A stretch of 6,636 nucleotides of DNA from an uncultured Ruminococcus sp. (GTDB lineage: Bacteria; Bacillota; Clostridia; Oscillospirales; Acutalibacteraceae), in assembly GCA_902766305.1 (NCBI GenBank), contig CACXDE010000486.1, forward strand, positions 1 through 6,636, read 5' to 3'. The translations under genes and the position numbers were made by a program. Shown here piece after piece: positions 5,727-6,636 of this stretch. The notes beneath the pieces are model-generated. The model was given only the letters and a program-made list of their open reading frames with translations. It was not told the DNA's origin and made no database searches. Each line of letters starts with the position of its first letter. Position 1 is the stretch's first letter.

Positions 5727-6636
5727 GAGCAGCAATAAATATAAATTTGAAACATTACAGCTTCATGTAGGACAGGAACAGGCAGACCCGGCAACAGATT
5801 CAAGAGCTGTTCCGATATATGCGACAACTTCTTATGTTTTCCACAATTCACAGCATGCCGCAGATCGCTTTGGTCTTCGTGACGCCGGAAACATTTACGG
5901 CAGACTGACAAACTCCACACAGGATGTGCTTGAAAAAAGAATAGCCGCCCTTGAAGGCGGTATTGCAGCGCTTGCTGTAGCATCCGGTGCAGCTGCTATA
6001 ACCTATACTATACAGGCGCTTGCACAGGCAGGCGACCATATAGTTGCTCAGAAAACTATATACGGCGGCAGCTATAACCTTCTTGCACATACACTTCCGC
6101 TGTATGGTGTGAATACGACCTTTGTTGACGCACATAACCTTGACGAACTGGAAGCAGCTATTCAGGATAATACAAAGGCTGTATATCTTGAAACACTCGG
6201 CAACCCCAACAGTGATATTCCGGATATAGACGCAATTGCAGAAATTGCACATAAGCACGGCATTCCTGTTGTTGTTGACAACACCTTCGGTACGCCCTAT
6301 CTTATCAGACCCATAGAACACGGCGCTGATATCGTGGTACACTCAGCTACAAAATTCATCGGCGGACACGGCACTACTCTGGGCGGTATTATCGTTGACA
6401 GCGGCAATTTTGACTGGAAGGCAAGCGGAAAATATGCGCCGATTGCTGAACCCAATCCAAGCTACCACGGTATCTCATTTGTGGACGCTGTTGGAAAGGC
6501 TGCTTTCGTAACATATATCCGTGCGGTGCTTCTCCGTGATCAGGGAGCAGCTATTTCACCCTTTGCAGCCTTCCTTCTTTTACAGGGAACGGAAACTCTT
6601 TCCCTCAGACTTGAGCGTCACGCTGAAAACACAAAG
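5725..6636 (+). CDS. metY: O-acetylhomoserine sulfhydrylase (MetY-type), 5' part, runs off the window
   Basis: PLP enzyme of the Cys/Met metabolism family that joins O-acetylhomoserine with sulfide to make homocysteine for methionine synthesis; many also handle O-acetylserine or methanethiol. The visible 304 codons begin [17 protein letters not shown], and the frame stays open to the last base; the family is about 425-430 residues, so roughly the last 120 are missing. Key residues are present: IYGR (57-60, phosphate contact from the neighbouring subunit), ASGAAA (86-91), ETLGNP (156-161), VVDNTFGTP (183-191, D185 over the PLP ring nitrogen), and [11 protein letters not shown] with K210 as Schiff-base lysine. 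The length and HVGQ...[16 protein letters not shown] start favour MetY over cystathionine gamma-synthase. ATG follows AAAGAGAGG (5706-5714) by 10 nt. Control is expected at the operator-covered promoter and possibly at the leader ORF. Cytosolic. Confidence 0.93.
   Translation, partial: MSSNKYKFETLQLHVGQEQADPATDSRAVPIYATTSYVFHNSQHAADRFGLRDAGNIYGRLTNSTQDVLEKRIAALEGGIAALAVASGAAAITYTIQALAQAGDHIVAQKTIYGGSYNLLAHTLPLYGVNTTFVDAHNLDELEAAIQDNTKAVYLETLGNPNSDIPDIDAIAEIAHKHGIPVVVDNTFGTPYLIRPIEHGADIVVHSATKFIGGHGTTLGGIIVDSGNFDWKASGKYAPIAEPNPSYHGISFVDAVGKAAFVTYIRAVLLRDQGAAISPFAAFLLLQGTETLSLRLERHAENTK

Noticed and set aside
5564..5983. A 139-codon minus-strand open frame covering the leader ORF and metY start
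   Set aside because: It runs antisense to the metY promoter-leader region and coding sequence. Its translation is low in complexity and matches nothing I recognise.
5848..6342. A 164-codon open frame on the minus strand inside metY
   Set aside because: It is antisense to the conserved PLP-enzyme sequence, including motifs VVDNTFGTP and much of the core. No ribosome binding site or family resemblance supports it.
1..6636. CRISPR arrays, transposases, phage genes, tRNA or rRNA
   Set aside because: No regularly spaced repeats, transposase or integrase motifs, insertion-sequence ends or structural RNA genes were seen on either strand.

Overview
The window looks like a chromosomal fragment from a low-to-moderate-GC Gram-positive anaerobe of the class Clostridia, most likely Ruminococcus or a relative in the Oscillospiraceae. 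The grounds are AAAGGAG/GGAGG ribosome binding sites, sigma-A type promoters (TTGACA-N17-TAAAAT, TTGAAT-N17-TATAAT), a TTG start, multi-domain membrane-bound c-di-GMP proteins, and a cysteine/methionine gene with an Rrf2/CymR-like promoter. This placement is inference from style; there is no rRNA or other phylogenetic marker here.

Layout, left to right. (1) Positions 1-52 hold the end of an intergenic region with a hairpin that may be a terminator. (2) Positions 53-3055, minus strand: a 1000-residue membrane protein with Cache, HAMP, second membrane block, PAS, degenerate GGDEF and intact EAL domains, probably a c-di-GMP phosphodiesterase. (3) A 250-bp divergent promoter region with good sigma-A promoters on both strands and inverted repeats. 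(4) Positions 3312-3893, plus strand: a TetR-family regulator of the DhaS-like type. (5) A convergent gap with two strong hairpin terminators. (6) Positions 4073-5380, minus strand: a seven-helix membrane HD-GYP protein with all expected metal ligands, a second probable c-di-GMP phosphodiesterase. (7) A 344-bp divergent region containing the HD-GYP promoter, a sigma-A promoter overlapped by inverted repeats, and a long leader with a 21-codon ORF. (8) Positions 5725 to the window end, plus strand: the first 304 codons of an O-acetylhomoserine sulfhydrylase (MetY-type) gene.

The first part (53-5380) is a signalling neighbourhood: two membrane phosphodiesterases of unrelated catalytic families flank a TetR regulator, with no clearly active diguanylate cyclase in view. 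The EAL gene and the TetR gene share a divergent promoter region, so the regulator could control both, but the target is not shown by the sequence. The right part is sulfur assimilation.

The most notable unexplained structure is the metY leader. It has a well-placed ribosome binding site, a 21-residue ORF ending ...RMYCLL with its only Cys codon three codons before the stop, and three consecutive in-frame stop codons. The stop region can also pair with the spacer and start codon of metY. This fits a cysteine-responsive translational attenuator, but that is a hypothesis from one sequence and needs comparative and experimental checks.
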